Below, in pieces: positions 26,041 to 35,611 of a DNA stretch of 64,000 bases. Where the stretch lies: contig CAMGZM010000012.1 of assembly GCA_946183145.1 (NCBI GenBank), positions 1 through 64,000 on the forward strand, read 5' to 3'. Position 1 is the stretch's first letter; each line of letters opens with the position of its first letter. The position numbers and the translations under genes were made by a program. Source of the stretch: an uncultured Fretibacterium sp. Lineage in GTDB: Bacteria > Synergistota > Synergistia > Synergistales > Aminobacteriaceae. The notes below the pieces were generated by a model. The model made no database searches. It saw only the letters and a program-made list of their open reading frames with translations, and had not been told where the DNA came from.

Positions 26041-27525
26041 ATACCCTGATTCACTACTTCGTAAGCTACCCCACGCCTAAAGGCAGGGGCTTTTGGTGAA
26101 GTTTGGTACATGGCCTAATGTCTGGACACACTTATTACCGCTCCAGAATACCCTTATTCGCCGGGGCTGGCTTACACAGCCTCTATCCTGTAGAGCCGTT
26201 AAGCTCACCAGTTTACTTTTTCTCAGTATGTTTAATGCTCCGTTTACGTCCGCGTTGAACACATAGCCCGCTGATGTCCTGTACTGCCCGCGTGTTATCC
26301 TTGTTCCGCTGAATTTATAGCTCTGCGGGTTATCCGCGTTGTAGGTCGGCAATTCGTCATCATCAAAGAAACTTGCTTTTGACGTGTAACTTTCTTCCTG
26401 CTCCACGTAATTTATCCCGTAAAGCTCGCAAAGATACGCTAATTTTTCTCGTAATTGTCCATGCGGGATTTGCACAAAATTTTGATTGTTCTGCGTCCCT
26501 GTATGGATTTCTCGTTTCCAGTCGGGATTGTAACCTACTACAATATTTCCTATTCGGTGATTTATGCAGTACATGACAATTTTTCTGGCGACTGTACTCA
26601 TTGCGTGATTGATACGGGCATTGCGTTTCCTCAGATTGCGATATTGACGAGCCGTAAAGCCTTTGTGTTTCTGCTTGTCCTTGATGCTCTGAAGACGGGC
26701 GTTTTCTTTGTTATACAAGCGGTTGTAAGATTTGATTTGTTTTCCATCGATAATAAACGATGACCCCTCGCTTGTTACGCATGTCGCTAGATTATCAAGC
26801 CCCAAGTCAACACCTAAGAATTTTTCTGCGTCAACATCTGCTTTAACTTCCGGCTGTTCGTAAATATATTCAATCTCAAAGAAACGTGCATTATTTCGCG
26901 GGTGAATGCGTACCTGCTGAATTTCTTTGTCTGCTATGTTGGGCGGAATGTTAAAGCATAATTCGCCGTGTTCCTTCTTGAAATCCCTCGACATAGGGAG
27001 CGAAAAATAACCGTCCTTAATCTTTATTCGCGGGATTATTAGTGAGAACCAGCCGTCTTTTTTCAGGTAATGCGGAAGATTTATCATGCTGAACTGGTAC
27101 GAACCGAATTTAGCCTTGCTGACCAGCGCAAAAAAGGACTTAAAGCAGCGGTCAACGACTTTCAAAGTTTGCTGTGCTATTTCAGTGCCCAAAGCCTGAT
27201 AGTTTTCGCTATCCTTGCATACATGGTAATTATTCTCGTAACGAAGATATTTACGCTCGGAAAAGTAATACTGCCTGACACTATACAGGGCTTCATTAAA
27301 CAAGTTTTTGGAAAGCCTGCAAAGAGTACGCAAGGTTGTATATTCACGCACAGAGAGATTTTTAAGCTGATTTTTGACAGTTAAGTACATAGTTTTCACC
27401 TCACTTTCTGTAAAGAAAGATACAATATTTCGCTAAAAATTTAAGATATTGGCGAAAAAATTAAAATGAAAGGAGATTACGCGCTTCCTCCCTATAGCTA
27501 AAGCTAGTGGTATCCGCGCGGTGTT
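26041..27525 (-). mobile_element. tnpB-only IS200/IS605-type element
   Basis: The element consists of tnpB with a left-end hairpin (about 27490-27512, CACTAGCTTTAGCTATAGGG on the minus strand) and a right-end hairpin (26069-26094, CCCCTGCCTTTAGGCGTGGGG region) that includes the tnpB stop. No tnpA is present. Exact ends are uncertain because IS605-type elements have no terminal inverted repeats or target duplication. The right end and its upstream part would form the omega RNA scaffold. Confidence 0.75.
26077..27390 (-). CDS. tnpB: TnpB RNA-guided nuclease, zinc-ribbon-less variant
   Basis: 437 residues from the ATG at 27390 (GAGGTG upstream; a GTG three codons earlier is possible). RuvC residues are present: D195 in GVDLGLDNL, E333 in EQEESYTSK, D381 in NADVNGALNI. 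Between E333 and D381 the usual CxxC...CxxC zinc ribbon is missing; the segment FFDDDELPTYNADNP takes its place. This variant is known among IS1341-like proteins. TnpB proteins cut DNA guided by RNA from the element's right end (family knowledge). The catalytic triad looks intact, so activity is plausible. Confidence 0.88.
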   Translation of the reverse strand: MYLTVKNQLKNLSVREYTTLRTLCRLSKNLFNEALYSVRQYYFSERKYLRYENNYHVCKDSENYQALGTEIAQQTLKVVDRCFKSFFALVSKAKFGSYQFSMINLPHYLKKDGWFSLIIPRIKIKDGYFSLPMSRDFKKEHGELCFNIPPNIADKEIQQVRIHPRNNARFFEIEYIYEQPEVKADVDAEKFLGVDLGLDNLATCVTSEGSSFIIDGKQIKSYNRLYNKENARLQSIKDKQKHKGFTARQYRNLRKRNARINHAMSTVARKIVMYCINHRIGNIVVGYNPDWKREIHTGTQNNQNFVQIPHGQLREKLAYLCELYGINYVEQEESYTSKASFFDDDELPTYNADNPQSYKFSGTRITRGQYRTSAGYVFNADVNGALNILRKSKLVSLTALQDRGCVSQPRRIRVFWSGNKCVQTLGHVPNFTKSPCL

Positions 27526-28535
27526 TTAATGAACGGCGAACTGTCAATCACTAAACTTGCTGAGCCGTCATCATTCGCATTCATAACAGAATGTACCCCG
27601 AAAGGAAGAAACATATTATACTTTCCATGCCCGGCGGGTACTCCTTTGATTACGGGCTTTCGTGATATTCTTGCGTAATGCTTCAGAACGTCATCAAGCG
27701 TGAAATCATTTACACCGTCAGCATCTTCATCTTCACACCCAATGAAATCACCGAGAATAATACCGCTGACTCTCCGTAACAATCCGTTCTGGTAAAGCTG
27801 ATTAAGCATTCTGTCAATCCTGTAAGGCAATTCGCCGACTTCCTCAAGGAACAAGATTGCGCCCTTCCCGTCAAGCTCATACGGAGTCCCGACAAGCGAT
27901 GTCAATACAGTGAGATTTCCGCCTATGATTACGCCTTCAGCATGGCCGGGGGTTACTGTCTCAAGTTTATATCCTTCCGGCATTGGTATTTCACCGATTG
28001 GATTCGGATTAGTGAGTCCTGAAAAGAAATTCTGCGTTGTGTAATCAGACATGAATCTTTCAGTCGTGAATGAGACAAGCATAGCTCCGTGAATTGTCGG
28101 TATGTTCGCTTTCTTTGCGAGGGCGATATGAAGTGCTGTTACGTCGCTGAATCCGATAAAGGGTTTCGGGTGCTTTGCTATCATCTTGTAGTCGAGCATG
28201 CCGAGAGTCCTCGCTGAACCGTATCCGCCCTTCAAGCAGAGTACAGCCTTCACAGAATCATCACGGAACATGTTGTTGATGTCCTCGGCGCGTCTTCTGT
28301 CAGTCCCGGCAAAATGCCCATAAATTGCTGTTGATGACGGAGCGACTTTTACGCGGTAACCGTGAGAACGCAGAACTTCAATTCCCCCGTAAAGGTCTGA
28401 GCTTTGGGCGTAAGTTCCGGGGGCAAGAATCCCGATGATGTCCCCTGATTTGAGCGTGTGAAGGATTCCGGCGCATTCTCCGATATTAGGCGCGCAAAGA
28501 ATCATAGCGATTATTACAGCGCATAACTTTTTCAT
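27504..28535 (-). CDS. ldcA: LD-carboxypeptidase, S66 family
   Basis: Murein tetrapeptide carboxypeptidase family, 343 residues with an N-terminal signal peptide (basic MKK, hydrophobic core, cut near GECA). The nucleophile Ser lies in the IGFSDVTALH and GAMLVS region, and EEVGE and GHGKYNMFLPFG give the Glu and His of the triad. The stop codon lies inside the left-end hairpin of the tnpB element, so the last residues may be element-derived. It sits 15 bp downstream of holA. Confidence 0.88.
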   Translation of the reverse strand: MKKLCAVIIAMILCAPNIGECAGILHTLKSGDIIGILAPGTYAQSSDLYGGIEVLRSHGYRVKVAPSSTAIYGHFAGTDRRRAEDINNMFRDDSVKAVLCLKGGYGSARTLGMLDYKMIAKHPKPFIGFSDVTALHIALAKKANIPTIHGAMLVSFTTERFMSDYTTQNFFSGLTNPNPIGEIPMPEGYKLETVTPGHAEGVIIGGNLTVLTSLVGTPYELDGKGAILFLEEVGELPYRIDRMLNQLYQNGLLRRVSGIILGDFIGCEDEDADGVNDFTLDDVLKHYARISRKPVIKGVPAGHGKYNMFLPFGVHSVMNANDDGSASLVIDSSPFIKTPRGYH

Positions 28536-28550
28536 GATGACTCCTCCTGT

Positions 28551-29480
28551 CTAAATTTTTGCCATGAGACTCCATATTGCAGTCTCGAATCCCTGCCAGC
28601 CTTCAGCCCTTGAAGTTTTCTCAAGATATGACAGCCTTACAGCTTCGGCCATGAATGTTTTTATCCGTTCAGCACCGTAAAATTTCAGCGCGGATTTTGC
28701 TTTGTTGATCGCGTAATTCTTTTTGGCCGGGTCAAATCCTGCTGCCTTCAACGCCGGATCAGTGTATTTCCCCTGAAACAATGAGATGATTAACGCGGGT
28801 CGGAGTCTGTTTGTTACAGCCGTAAGAACAGGGAGCATAAACTCATCGCGGAGGTGAGTCAATGCTTTTGCGACATCATTCAGCTTGTTTGCGCAAAGTC
28901 CGTCAAGAAGCATTAACATTGCGCGGCCTCCCTCATCGAACGATAAATTTTCAGCGTCCTCTAGTGTGATTTCGCGTCCGTCCGCATAAATTCCGAGCTT
29001 GAGAATCTCACCGCGTAATTCTTCCTGAGACTCTATGCTTTCCGCGAGAAGATTCGCAGCGTCATATGAGATTCTGAATCCCTGCTCTTTTGCGAGAGAG
29101 ATCAGCCAGGCCTGACGTTTCCAGGGAGGAATTTGGGCTTCAGGCTTTATGAATGTGATTGATTTTGCTATGGGCTTGAGATTCTTTGTGTCTGAGTTGA
29201 ACACGAGAATTATCATGATGTCGGCTTTGTCATCTTCAACTAGAGACGATAATTTTTCGGGGAATGAGTCAAAAATTTCTGCGTTCTCGACAACAACCGC
29301 TTCACGTTCAGCAAAGAGTCCCGGAGATATTGCGGTCTCAAAAAGTTTCTCCCATGTCCCGAAAGTTTCAGCGTCATATTTGGCCGACAACGGGTAACCC
29401 GCTTTGCTGAGTCGGTCAATTTCTGATTTTAGCTGCCTTCTTTGGGCTTCTGAATATTCGATTGCGATCAAGTGAGGCAT
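28551..29480 (-). CDS. holA: DNA polymerase III subunit delta
   Basis: Clamp-loader subunit, 309 residues, AAA+-like fold without a functional Walker motif. The pattern of an N-terminal FAEREAVVVENAE strand, the IILVFNSDTKNLK segment and the C-terminal helical domain ending in SLMAKI matches HolA. It follows the pseudopilin gene in a minus-strand series. Confidence 0.85.
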   Translation of the reverse strand: MPHLIAIEYSEAQRRQLKSEIDRLSKAGYPLSAKYDAETFGTWEKLFETAISPGLFAEREAVVVENAEIFDSFPEKLSSLVEDDKADIMIILVFNSDTKNLKPIAKSITFIKPEAQIPPWKRQAWLISLAKEQGFRISYDAANLLAESIESQEELRGEILKLGIYADGREITLEDAENLSFDEGGRAMLMLLDGLCANKLNDVAKALTHLRDEFMLPVLTAVTNRLRPALIISLFQGKYTDPALKAAGFDPAKKNYAINKAKSALKFYGAERIKTFMAEAVRLSYLEKTSRAEGWQGFETAIWSLMAKI

Positions 29481-29498
29481 AATGCTATGCGTGTCTGC

Positions 29499-30119
29499 TT
29501 ACTTAGTTTTCAGGTTTTTGTCGTCCAAAATAAAAGCTCTCATGCACACAAAATTTTCTCTGTTGTAGGATGTTTCTTTTTTCCCGCTGTAATTATAGTA
29601 AACAAGTCCTGCTGACTTTGCCCTGCTCTTGAGCTTGTCTCTTAGCCGCGAATAGTCGCTATTGTCGCTTTTGTCCGAAATCCTGTACACAACATAGCCT
29701 ACTGTATTAGTGAAACCCAAATACACTGAGTACCCCCCTACTGTCGCGTACATGTTCTGCCAGTCATCTGATTTGCCGTTATTGAGGTTAAAGTGAGAGT
29801 TGCCGAGATAACGCTTCACGCCGTAATTATCTGATTTCAGTGCATCATGAAATCTTATCTCTTTTCCGTCTATCACGAGATGATAACCTTTGTCCGAGGC
29901 ATTAGAAGCCGCTTCCTGTATATTCCCCGAGTTGTCAAAATACCAGTGCTGAAATGCAGTACGAAGCACACGCAAGTCATTGATAATCTTAGCGGCTTTT
30001 GCTGTCGATTCCATTTCGGAAGATGCCATCATTAACATGGCCGCGAGGACTCCAATCACAACAATTACGATTAACAGCTCAATGAGCGTAAAGCCTTTTT
30101 TCTTTACGGTGCGTAACAC
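29499..30119 (-). CDS. type IV pilin-like / pseudopilin protein
   Basis: 206 residues with a class III signal sequence: a short basic leader ending in Gly, cut before FTLIELLIVIVVIGVLAA, then a hydrophobic helix and a variable soluble domain. It would be processed by a prepilin peptidase and assembled at the inner membrane. Its helix AKIINDLRVLRTAF resembles that of the three cassette pilins, but it lacks their promoter, leader and 3' segment. No assembly genes are nearby. Confidence 0.85.
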   Translation of the reverse strand: MLRTVKKKGFTLIELLIVIVVIGVLAAMLMMASSEMESTAKAAKIINDLRVLRTAFQHWYFDNSGNIQEAASNASDKGYHLVIDGKEIRFHDALKSDNYGVKRYLGNSHFNLNNGKSDDWQNMYATVGGYSVYLGFTNTVGYVVYRISDKSDNSDYSRLRDKLKSRAKSAGLVYYNYSGKKETSYNRENFVCMRAFILDDKNLKTK

Positions 30120-30182
30120 GGAGAAGCCCCCCTTATAAATTTTTGAATGGATAATTTGTACAGTGAATTATAGCATTGCACA

Positions 30183-30222
30183 AAAAAATCTCCCGCCCGG
30201 TTAAGAGCAGGAGACTCTATTA
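30183..30222 (-). terminator. leuS terminator
   Basis: On the minus strand TCTCCTGCTC and GGGCGGGAGA form a stem followed by TTTTTTTG. Confidence 0.85.
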
Positions 30223-30233
30223 ACGCCTAATCT

Positions 30234-32726
30234 TTATCCTTTCACTACGATATTCACGAGTTTGTCCGGGACTGCGATAATTTTCACGATCTCTTTTCCC
30301 GAAATTTTCCCGGTTATGAACTCTTCTGACATTATGCTTTTCGTGAGATCATCTTTGCTCATTCCCGCAGGACGCTCGAATTTCCCGCGCATTTTCCCAT
30401 TGATTTGCACGACAACCGTAACACTGTCTTGTATCATCGCGGACTCGTCTGCTTCCGGCCATGTCTCAAGGCAAAGCATATTTTCATGTCCTAACATCTG
30501 CCATAACTCTTCTGTGATGTGAGGGCAGAAAGGCGACAAACAGTTTAACAGCGCGTCAACAGCTTCTCTCTTTACGTCCCATGCTTGCGGCGAGTCATCA
30601 TTGACGGAGTATATAGCGTTCGTGAGTTCCATGAGTCTGGCTATGGCCGTGTTGAACTGCTTTTCATTCGCTATGTCATCCGTAACGCTCTTTATTGTCG
30701 TGTGAATTTTCCGCTTCAAGTCCCGGAATCCCGGAGCTTTGATTTCTGACATCGGGATAATTTCTCCGTGTTGCTTGAGATTCTCTGCGTTATCCTCTAC
30801 GTAACGCCAGACTCGGTTCAAGAATCTGTGCGCGCCTTCTACGTTTCTGTCTGACCACTCCAAATCGTTATTGGGCGGTGCTGCAAAAAGTATGAAGAGA
30901 CGTATTGTGTCTGCTCCGTATTTCTTCACCATCTCGGTCGGGTCTACGGTATTTCCGAGTGATTTCGACATTTTCGCGCCGTCTTTTATCACCATTCCTT
31001 GAGTCAACAAGCGTGTGAAAGGCTCTCTTGCTTCCGTGAGTCCTATATCGCTGAGGAATTTTGCGAAGAATCTCGCGTATATCAGGTGCAGACATGCATG
31101 CTCAATTCCGCCTATATACTGGTCAACGGGCATCCAGTAATCGACATCGGATTTTCTGAACGGGGAATCATCACAGCCGGGCGAACAATAGCGGTCAAAG
31201 TACCACGACGAGCAGAAAAATGTATCCATCGTATCAGCCTCGCGCCTTGCAGGGCCTCCGCAATGAGGGCATGTAGTATTGAGGAAGTCCGGCATGTCAA
31301 GAAGCGGGGAACGTCCGACATCTTTCACTTCTACGTCTTCAGGGAGTCTCACGGGCAATTGATCCTCAGGGACGGGAACGACTCCGCATTTCTCGCAGTA
31401 AACGAAAGGAATCGGAGTCCCCCAATATCTTTGGCGTGAGATTAACCAGTCTCGCAGCTTGAAGTTTACCTCACGTTTGCAGATTCCTTCCTTTTCGCCC
31501 CAATCAATCATGGCCGGGATTGCGTCAGCGGTCTTCATGCCGTCGAATTTCCCGGAGTTGCACGCTATTCCGTCCTCCTCAAAAGCATGTGCCATTGTCG
31601 CGCCGTCTAACTTTGTTCCGTCTTCAGGATTTATGACGGGGATAATAGGTATGTCGTACTTCCTGCAAAAATCAAAGTCCCTCTGATCGTGAGCAGGGAC
31701 TCCCATAATCGCGCCTGTTCCGTAATCAATCAAGATATAGTTTGCGACCCATATGGGAATCTTTTTGCCGTTGACGGGGTTAATGCCGTAAAAAGGAGTC
31801 TTGAAGCCGAGTTTTTCCGCGCCCGCGTCTGAACGTTCTATTGATGACTGCGAGGCCGTGAGCTTCACGAAATCCGCGAGTTTTTGCGACTCTTCAGGAG
31901 TCATTGCGGCCATCATTTTGCGGACTAATTCATGTTCGGGAGCCAGCGCGATGAACGTAACGCCGTAAATCGTATCGAATCTCGTTGTGAACGCTTCAAG
32001 CTCGTAATCAAGCTCAGGAATCTTGAACGACAGCCTAGCACCCTCTGAACGTCCGATCCAGTTCGTTTGCATGATTCGGACTCGTCTCGGCCATCCTTCT
32101 GCGAGTTCTTTCTCTATGTCATCAAGCAACTCTTGAGCGTAATCGGTGATTTTGATGAACCACTGCTTGAGATTTTTTTTGTGGACGGGATTACCGCAGC
32201 GCCAGCAGCCTCCGTCAACAACTTGCTCATTCGCGAGGACAGTCCCGCAAGTCTCGCACCAGTTCACCGGGGCTTCTTTCTGGTAAACGATTCCGCGCTT
32301 GTACATCTGCAAGAATATCCATTGATTCCAGCGATAATAATCGGGAAGGCAGGTAATAGCTTCGCGCCGCCAGTCGTAACTATAGCCCATGCGCCGGAGT
32401 TGTTGAGTCATGTATGCGATATTTGAGAGCGTCCAATCGTGGGGCTTAGTCTTGTATTTTATTGCGGCGTTTTCTGCGGGCATTCCGAAAGAGTCGAAGC
32501 CGATTGTGTAGAGTACGTTTTTTCCGTTCTTGCGGTGAAAGCGGGCTAAAAGGTCTCCGATTGAGTAGTTTCGGATATGTCCCATGTGCAGCGCGCCGGA
32601 AGGGTAAGGGAACATTTCGAGGCAGAAAAATTTTTCGCGTGAAGGGTCTGTGTGTGATTCGAAGCAGTGAGACTCATTCCAGCGTTCCTGCCATTTTGAT
32701 TCGATGTCGGCAAAATTATACGGCAT
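30234..32726 (-). CDS. leuS: leucyl-tRNA synthetase
   Basis: Class I aminoacyl-tRNA synthetase, 830 residues. The HIGH motif appears as HMGHIRNYS near residue 47 and KMSKS as KMSKSLGN near residue 595. The CP1 editing domain with [12 protein letters not shown] lies between, and two cysteine pairs (CETC and CWRCG) can bind zinc. RBS GGAGGTAC is good. Followed by a strong terminator. Confidence 0.97.
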   Translation of the reverse strand: MPYNFADIESKWQERWNESHCFESHTDPSREKFFCLEMFPYPSGALHMGHIRNYSIGDLLARFHRKNGKNVLYTIGFDSFGMPAENAAIKYKTKPHDWTLSNIAYMTQQLRRMGYSYDWRREAITCLPDYYRWNQWIFLQMYKRGIVYQKEAPVNWCETCGTVLANEQVVDGGCWRCGNPVHKKNLKQWFIKITDYAQELLDDIEKELAEGWPRRVRIMQTNWIGRSEGARLSFKIPELDYELEAFTTRFDTIYGVTFIALAPEHELVRKMMAAMTPEESQKLADFVKLTASQSSIERSDAGAEKLGFKTPFYGINPVNGKKIPIWVANYILIDYGTGAIMGVPAHDQRDFDFCRKYDIPIIPVINPEDGTKLDGATMAHAFEEDGIACNSGKFDGMKTADAIPAMIDWGEKEGICKREVNFKLRDWLISRQRYWGTPIPFVYCEKCGVVPVPEDQLPVRLPEDVEVKDVGRSPLLDMPDFLNTTCPHCGGPARREADTMDTFFCSSWYFDRYCSPGCDDSPFRKSDVDYWMPVDQYIGGIEHACLHLIYARFFAKFLSDIGLTEAREPFTRLLTQGMVIKDGAKMSKSLGNTVDPTEMVKKYGADTIRLFILFAAPPNNDLEWSDRNVEGAHRFLNRVWRYVEDNAENLKQHGEIIPMSEIKAPGFRDLKRKIHTTIKSVTDDIANEKQFNTAIARLMELTNAIYSVNDDSPQAWDVKREAVDALLNCLSPFCPHITEELWQMLGHENMLCLETWPEADESAMIQDSVTVVVQINGKMRGKFERPAGMSKDDLTKSIMSEEFITGKISGKEIVKIIAVPDKLVNIVVKG

Positions 32727-33061
32727 GAAAGATTGAGTACCTCCGATAATAATTTATGTGAATAATGAAGGAATTATACAACAGCGTTGAAACGCGAATT
32801 GTTTTTGTGAAGGGATGAAAATTTTATGAAAGCATAAAGAAAAAGACAAGGTTTTATGCTATAATTTCATTGTCAAGTGAAAACCACACATAAAAACACT
32901 TGTCTCCATGTAAATTATATCATACGACGGAGCGAGCGTTAAATAGTTGTGTGCAAAAAATTTTCATTGCGTGGTTTGGTTGTAGGAGCGCAAACGGTAG
33001 AAACGCGGAAGTATCAAGGATTCAGCAGTAAGAGGAAAGATTCAAGAGGAGGAAAAAAATC
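32727..33061 (+). other. pilin cassette 1 upstream region and long leader
   Basis: 335 bp without a gene. It holds the inverted repeat, the extended -10, a CACACA segment (32885-32890) that can pair with TGTGTG in TTGTGTGC (32947-32954), the conserved AGTTGTGTGCAAAAAATTT string, and a purine-rich stretch with RBS GAGGAGG. The two hairpins found in cassettes 2 and 3 are not seen here. Confidence 0.7.
32857..32865 (+). promoter_or_regulatory. extended -10 promoter of pilin cassette 1
   Basis: TGCTATAAT (TGn plus TATAAT) within the conserved string TTTATGCTATAATTT found before all three cassette pilins. It lies between inverted-repeat arms AGACAAG (32844-32850) and CTTGTCT (32899-32905). Confidence 0.8.
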
Positions 33062-33601
33062 ATGAAAAATACGCGCAAGGGATTCACACTCGTAGAACTG
33101 TTGATAGTGATCGCAATAATAGCGTTGCTCGGCTCAATGGGGATTGTGTCAGGAAAAGAGGCCAATAACATAGCCGAAGCTCAGAAGATAGTTGAGAATT
33201 TTCACATTATCGGTGCTGCAATGGAGATGTACTACGCAGATAACAACGTTGCAATTGCGAAAGGTACGGGAGATTATACCGCTGACAAACTGCCCGGCAC
33301 AATCAAGACAGGACTCGCAGCCTACATGAAAGACGCAAGCCTAGTTACTGCTGTGGAAGCTAGTGCGGCTCAAGCGGGAAGATACAACATTTCGGTAAGC
33401 GGCAATCAGTGGTGGCTGTGTTATACGCTGGACGAAGCCAACACAAAACTGTCAAATATTCTTGCAAACAAAGCGGTTCAGGAAGGCTTCAGAAAAACGG
33501 CTGTAGATAATGATGAAGTACCGGGAGAAAACGATGGTGATGATCCTATCCCGAATATTTACGAAAAGGACGGCAAATCAATTTTCCTGAGAGTACGCTA
33601 A
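33062..33601 (+). CDS. type IV pilin-like protein, cassette 1
   Basis: 179 residues. Class III leader cut after Gly before FTLVELLIVIAIIALLG, then the helix with EANNIAEAQKIVENF and a soluble domain. A shared NQWWLCYTLDEA core is followed by a tail ending in FLRVR. It has no pilus-assembly neighbours. Closely related in layout to the genes at 42934 and 48842. Confidence 0.88.
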   Translation: MKNTRKGFTLVELLIVIAIIALLGSMGIVSGKEANNIAEAQKIVENFHIIGAAMEMYYADNNVAIAKGTGDYTADKLPGTIKTGLAAYMKDASLVTAVEASAAQAGRYNISVSGNQWWLCYTLDEANTKLSNILANKAVQEGFRKTAVDNDEVPGENDGDDPIPNIYEKDGKSIFLRVR

Positions 33602-33700
33602 TCCCACACGAACAAAGCTAACCTATAATCAAACAACACAATACAAATAGAGAGTCCCCCATCGCCTGCCTTCGGGTGTTTGAGGGACTCTCACTCTTTT
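33602..33700 (+). terminator. conserved 3' segment and terminator, cassette 1
   Basis: ACACGAACAAAGC, then AACCTATAATCAAACAACAC, then a terminator stem GAGAGTCCC/GGGACTCTC with a T-rich tail. The same order occurs behind cassettes 2 and 3. Confidence 0.8.
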
Positions 33701-33709
33701 TGCTGATTG

Positions 33710-34528
33710 CTAGATGAAAATTTCCGGCTCAAGTCTCTTTGTCGAAGCCTCGCCGAATGAACGCATTATTTCCGCAACTTCTTTGCTTGTTGATATTATT
33801 GCGTGTTTAGGGCAGCGGTTTATACAGCCCCAGCAGCCTATACATTTTTCCGTGTCAAAAGTTTTCGCGTCAATGTCTATTGCGTCAACAGGGCAGTTAC
33901 GCACACAAGTCCCGCACTTTATGCAAGCGTCTGTGATCTCTTTTGCCTTGCACGAAGACGGGAGCGCGTATGCTTCATCGGGGTGTTCCTCCCTGTAAGC
34001 TATGACTTTGTTGCCCATGTCCCAGGATGACCAGTTTGTTACGGGCAATGTGTGAAGCTCATAATCTCCGCCGAGAATTTTCGCGCAAGCATTTTTCCCG
34101 AACTCGTGAATCTTCTTCATGTCGTCAGAGTCCGGCCTTCCTTCAGCAATCGCAGTGTCCATAGAATGACGCGACACGAACGCGCCCAATGCCGCAGCCT
34201 TGAAGCCTTGAGCTTTTGCCCGCGATAACATTTCGTTCAACGCGATTCCGTAATAGCCGTTCCCGAATGTGATTATTCCGACAAACGGAGTCCCGTCAGC
34301 ATGAAGGCACGCGAAAATCTCATCCGACAATGTGAAGAGTTTTCCCGCCGTCATCATCCCGAAAATCACAATATCATCATGGCCGAATGTGTAACTCTTC
34401 TTGCGGCTCGCTGATGTCAAAAGATTTATCGTCTCTACGGGCATTCCGGGAAATTCAGACGCAACAGCTTTCACAACTTTTTCTGTTGATCCGCTCGGAC
34501 TGAAGTATATGACGTGTAATCGCTTCAT
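33710..34528 (-). CDS. flavodoxin-ferredoxin fusion protein (EFR1 type)
   Basis: 272 residues: an N-terminal flavodoxin-like domain with the FMN loop SPSGSTEK near residue 10, and a C-terminal two-cluster ferredoxin with CIKCGTCVRNCP and CIGCWGCINRCP. An electron-transfer protein probably serving the neighbouring flavoenzymes. Its ATG overlaps the stop of the flavin reductase (ATGA). Last gene of the four-gene redox operon. Confidence 0.9.
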   Translation of the reverse strand: MKRLHVIYFSPSGSTEKVVKAVASEFPGMPVETINLLTSASRKKSYTFGHDDIVIFGMMTAGKLFTLSDEIFACLHADGTPFVGIITFGNGYYGIALNEMLSRAKAQGFKAAALGAFVSRHSMDTAIAEGRPDSDDMKKIHEFGKNACAKILGGDYELHTLPVTNWSSWDMGNKVIAYREEHPDEAYALPSSCKAKEITDACIKCGTCVRNCPVDAIDIDAKTFDTEKCIGCWGCINRCPKHAIISTSKEVAEIMRSFGEASTKRLEPEIFI

Positions 34529-35031
34529 CGCCTGTCTATCACTTCTTTCACTTCACCGATGAATTCATAGTGAGGGGGCTGGCCGTGCTTCCCGTAAAAT
34601 TCTCTCACGTCATCGGCCATGTGAGACTCGTTGAACTGCTCCCAGTACAATTTACGGCAAATGAACGTCAAATCAGCCTCCGCAAAAATTATCGTGTTGC
34701 CATGTTCCTGCGGAGTTAATGATGTCAGCGCAAATTTATCGGTTTCACGCTTCGACTTTGAGCCGAGAATCGCAAGATCCTTCCTGTATTCTTTCGGGAA
34801 AAATGAGACGGAAAAATATTCGTTGTCCAGCATGTAGTCAGCTGTCATTCTCAGCGGATTAACGTACACTGTGATGATTGGGCGGGACTGATTCGGCAAT
34901 CCCCAGATTTCACCCATTGATCCCCAGCCGATAGTACAGCCGTCAAAATCTTCAAGCGTTCCTGCGGTTGCGAGTCCCCAGTCCCTGTCGAAAATGTTAA
35001 ACGCCTCGTAAGGCTTGTTCCTGTCCATCAA
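34525..35031 (-). CDS. flavin reductase-like FMN-binding protein
   Basis: 168 residues of the split-barrel flavin reductase type. ATAGTLEDFDGCTIGWGSM at the N-terminus and the SVSFFPKEYRKDL segment match the family. It lies eight bases after the nitroreductase gene and overlaps the flavodoxin-ferredoxin gene by four bases. Confidence 0.85.
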   Translation of the reverse strand: MMDRNKPYEAFNIFDRDWGLATAGTLEDFDGCTIGWGSMGEIWGLPNQSRPIITVYVNPLRMTADYMLDNEYFSVSFFPKEYRKDLAILGSKSKRETDKFALTSLTPQEHGNTIIFAEADLTFICRKLYWEQFNESHMADDVREFYGKHGQPPHYEFIGEVKEVIDRR

Positions 35032-35038
35032 TGACTCC

Positions 35039-35605
35039 TCACTTCACGAAAGACATGGGGATTAATTCCGGCTTCACTTTTCTTTCGGGATATTCCGCGT
35101 CAGCATAGCCCAGAATCACGGACGCTAAAGCATCGTAGCCCTCAGGGATTCCGACAGCCTTCTTCACGTCCGGGCGGTCTCTCATTGCTACAACTGTCGT
35201 GTTTATTCCGCAGCTCGCAAGCCCTAACGCCGTTGCTTGTAGCTCCATGTTCTCGATGATTGAGCCGACATTCCAGAAGAGATTATCATTCATCAGTTTG
35301 GCCTGCGGATTCTCGGACTCGTCGTACTTTTTGCCCGATAAGATTATCCACACGGGCGCGTTGTAGAGATATGGCCGGGGCATTTTCACGGGTGAGTCAG
35401 GCCGTCCGAAAATTTCATCAGCCGCAATCTCCGCAATGCTCATAGCGTCAAGGCTAGTTACTACAGAAAGGTGCAATTTGTGCCAGCGTACAATAGGTGC
35501 GAGAAGTGCTGCGTCAATTACTTTCTGTATTTCTTCATCGCTCGGCATTCTCCCGGTGTATTTTCTTGCCGAGACTCTGCGCGTTAATACTTTCTCAAAT
35601 TCCAT
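35039..35605 (-). CDS. nitroreductase family protein
   Basis: 188-residue FMN-dependent nitroreductase-fold enzyme. The N-terminal TRRVSARKYTGR loop binds FMN, and the NVGSIIENMELQATALGL helix and VILGYAD near the C-terminus are typical. Electron donor could be the operon's own ferredoxin. Substrate unknown. Confidence 0.88.
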   Translation of the reverse strand: MEFEKVLTRRVSARKYTGRMPSDEEIQKVIDAALLAPIVRWHKLHLSVVTSLDAMSIAEIAADEIFGRPDSPVKMPRPYLYNAPVWIILSGKKYDESENPQAKLMNDNLFWNVGSIIENMELQATALGLASCGINTTVVAMRDRPDVKKAVGIPEGYDALASVILGYADAEYPERKVKPELIPMSFVK

Positions 35606-35611
35606 TGTGAT

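Noticed and set aside
29499-30119. Pseudopilin at 29.5 kb as a fourth pilin cassette
   Set aside because: It lacks the extended -10 with inverted repeat, the leader strings and the conserved 3' segment.
32840-33700. Pilin cassettes as transposons with terminal inverted repeats
   Set aside because: No matching inverted ends or target duplications surround a whole cassette; the inverted repeats are confined to the promoter.
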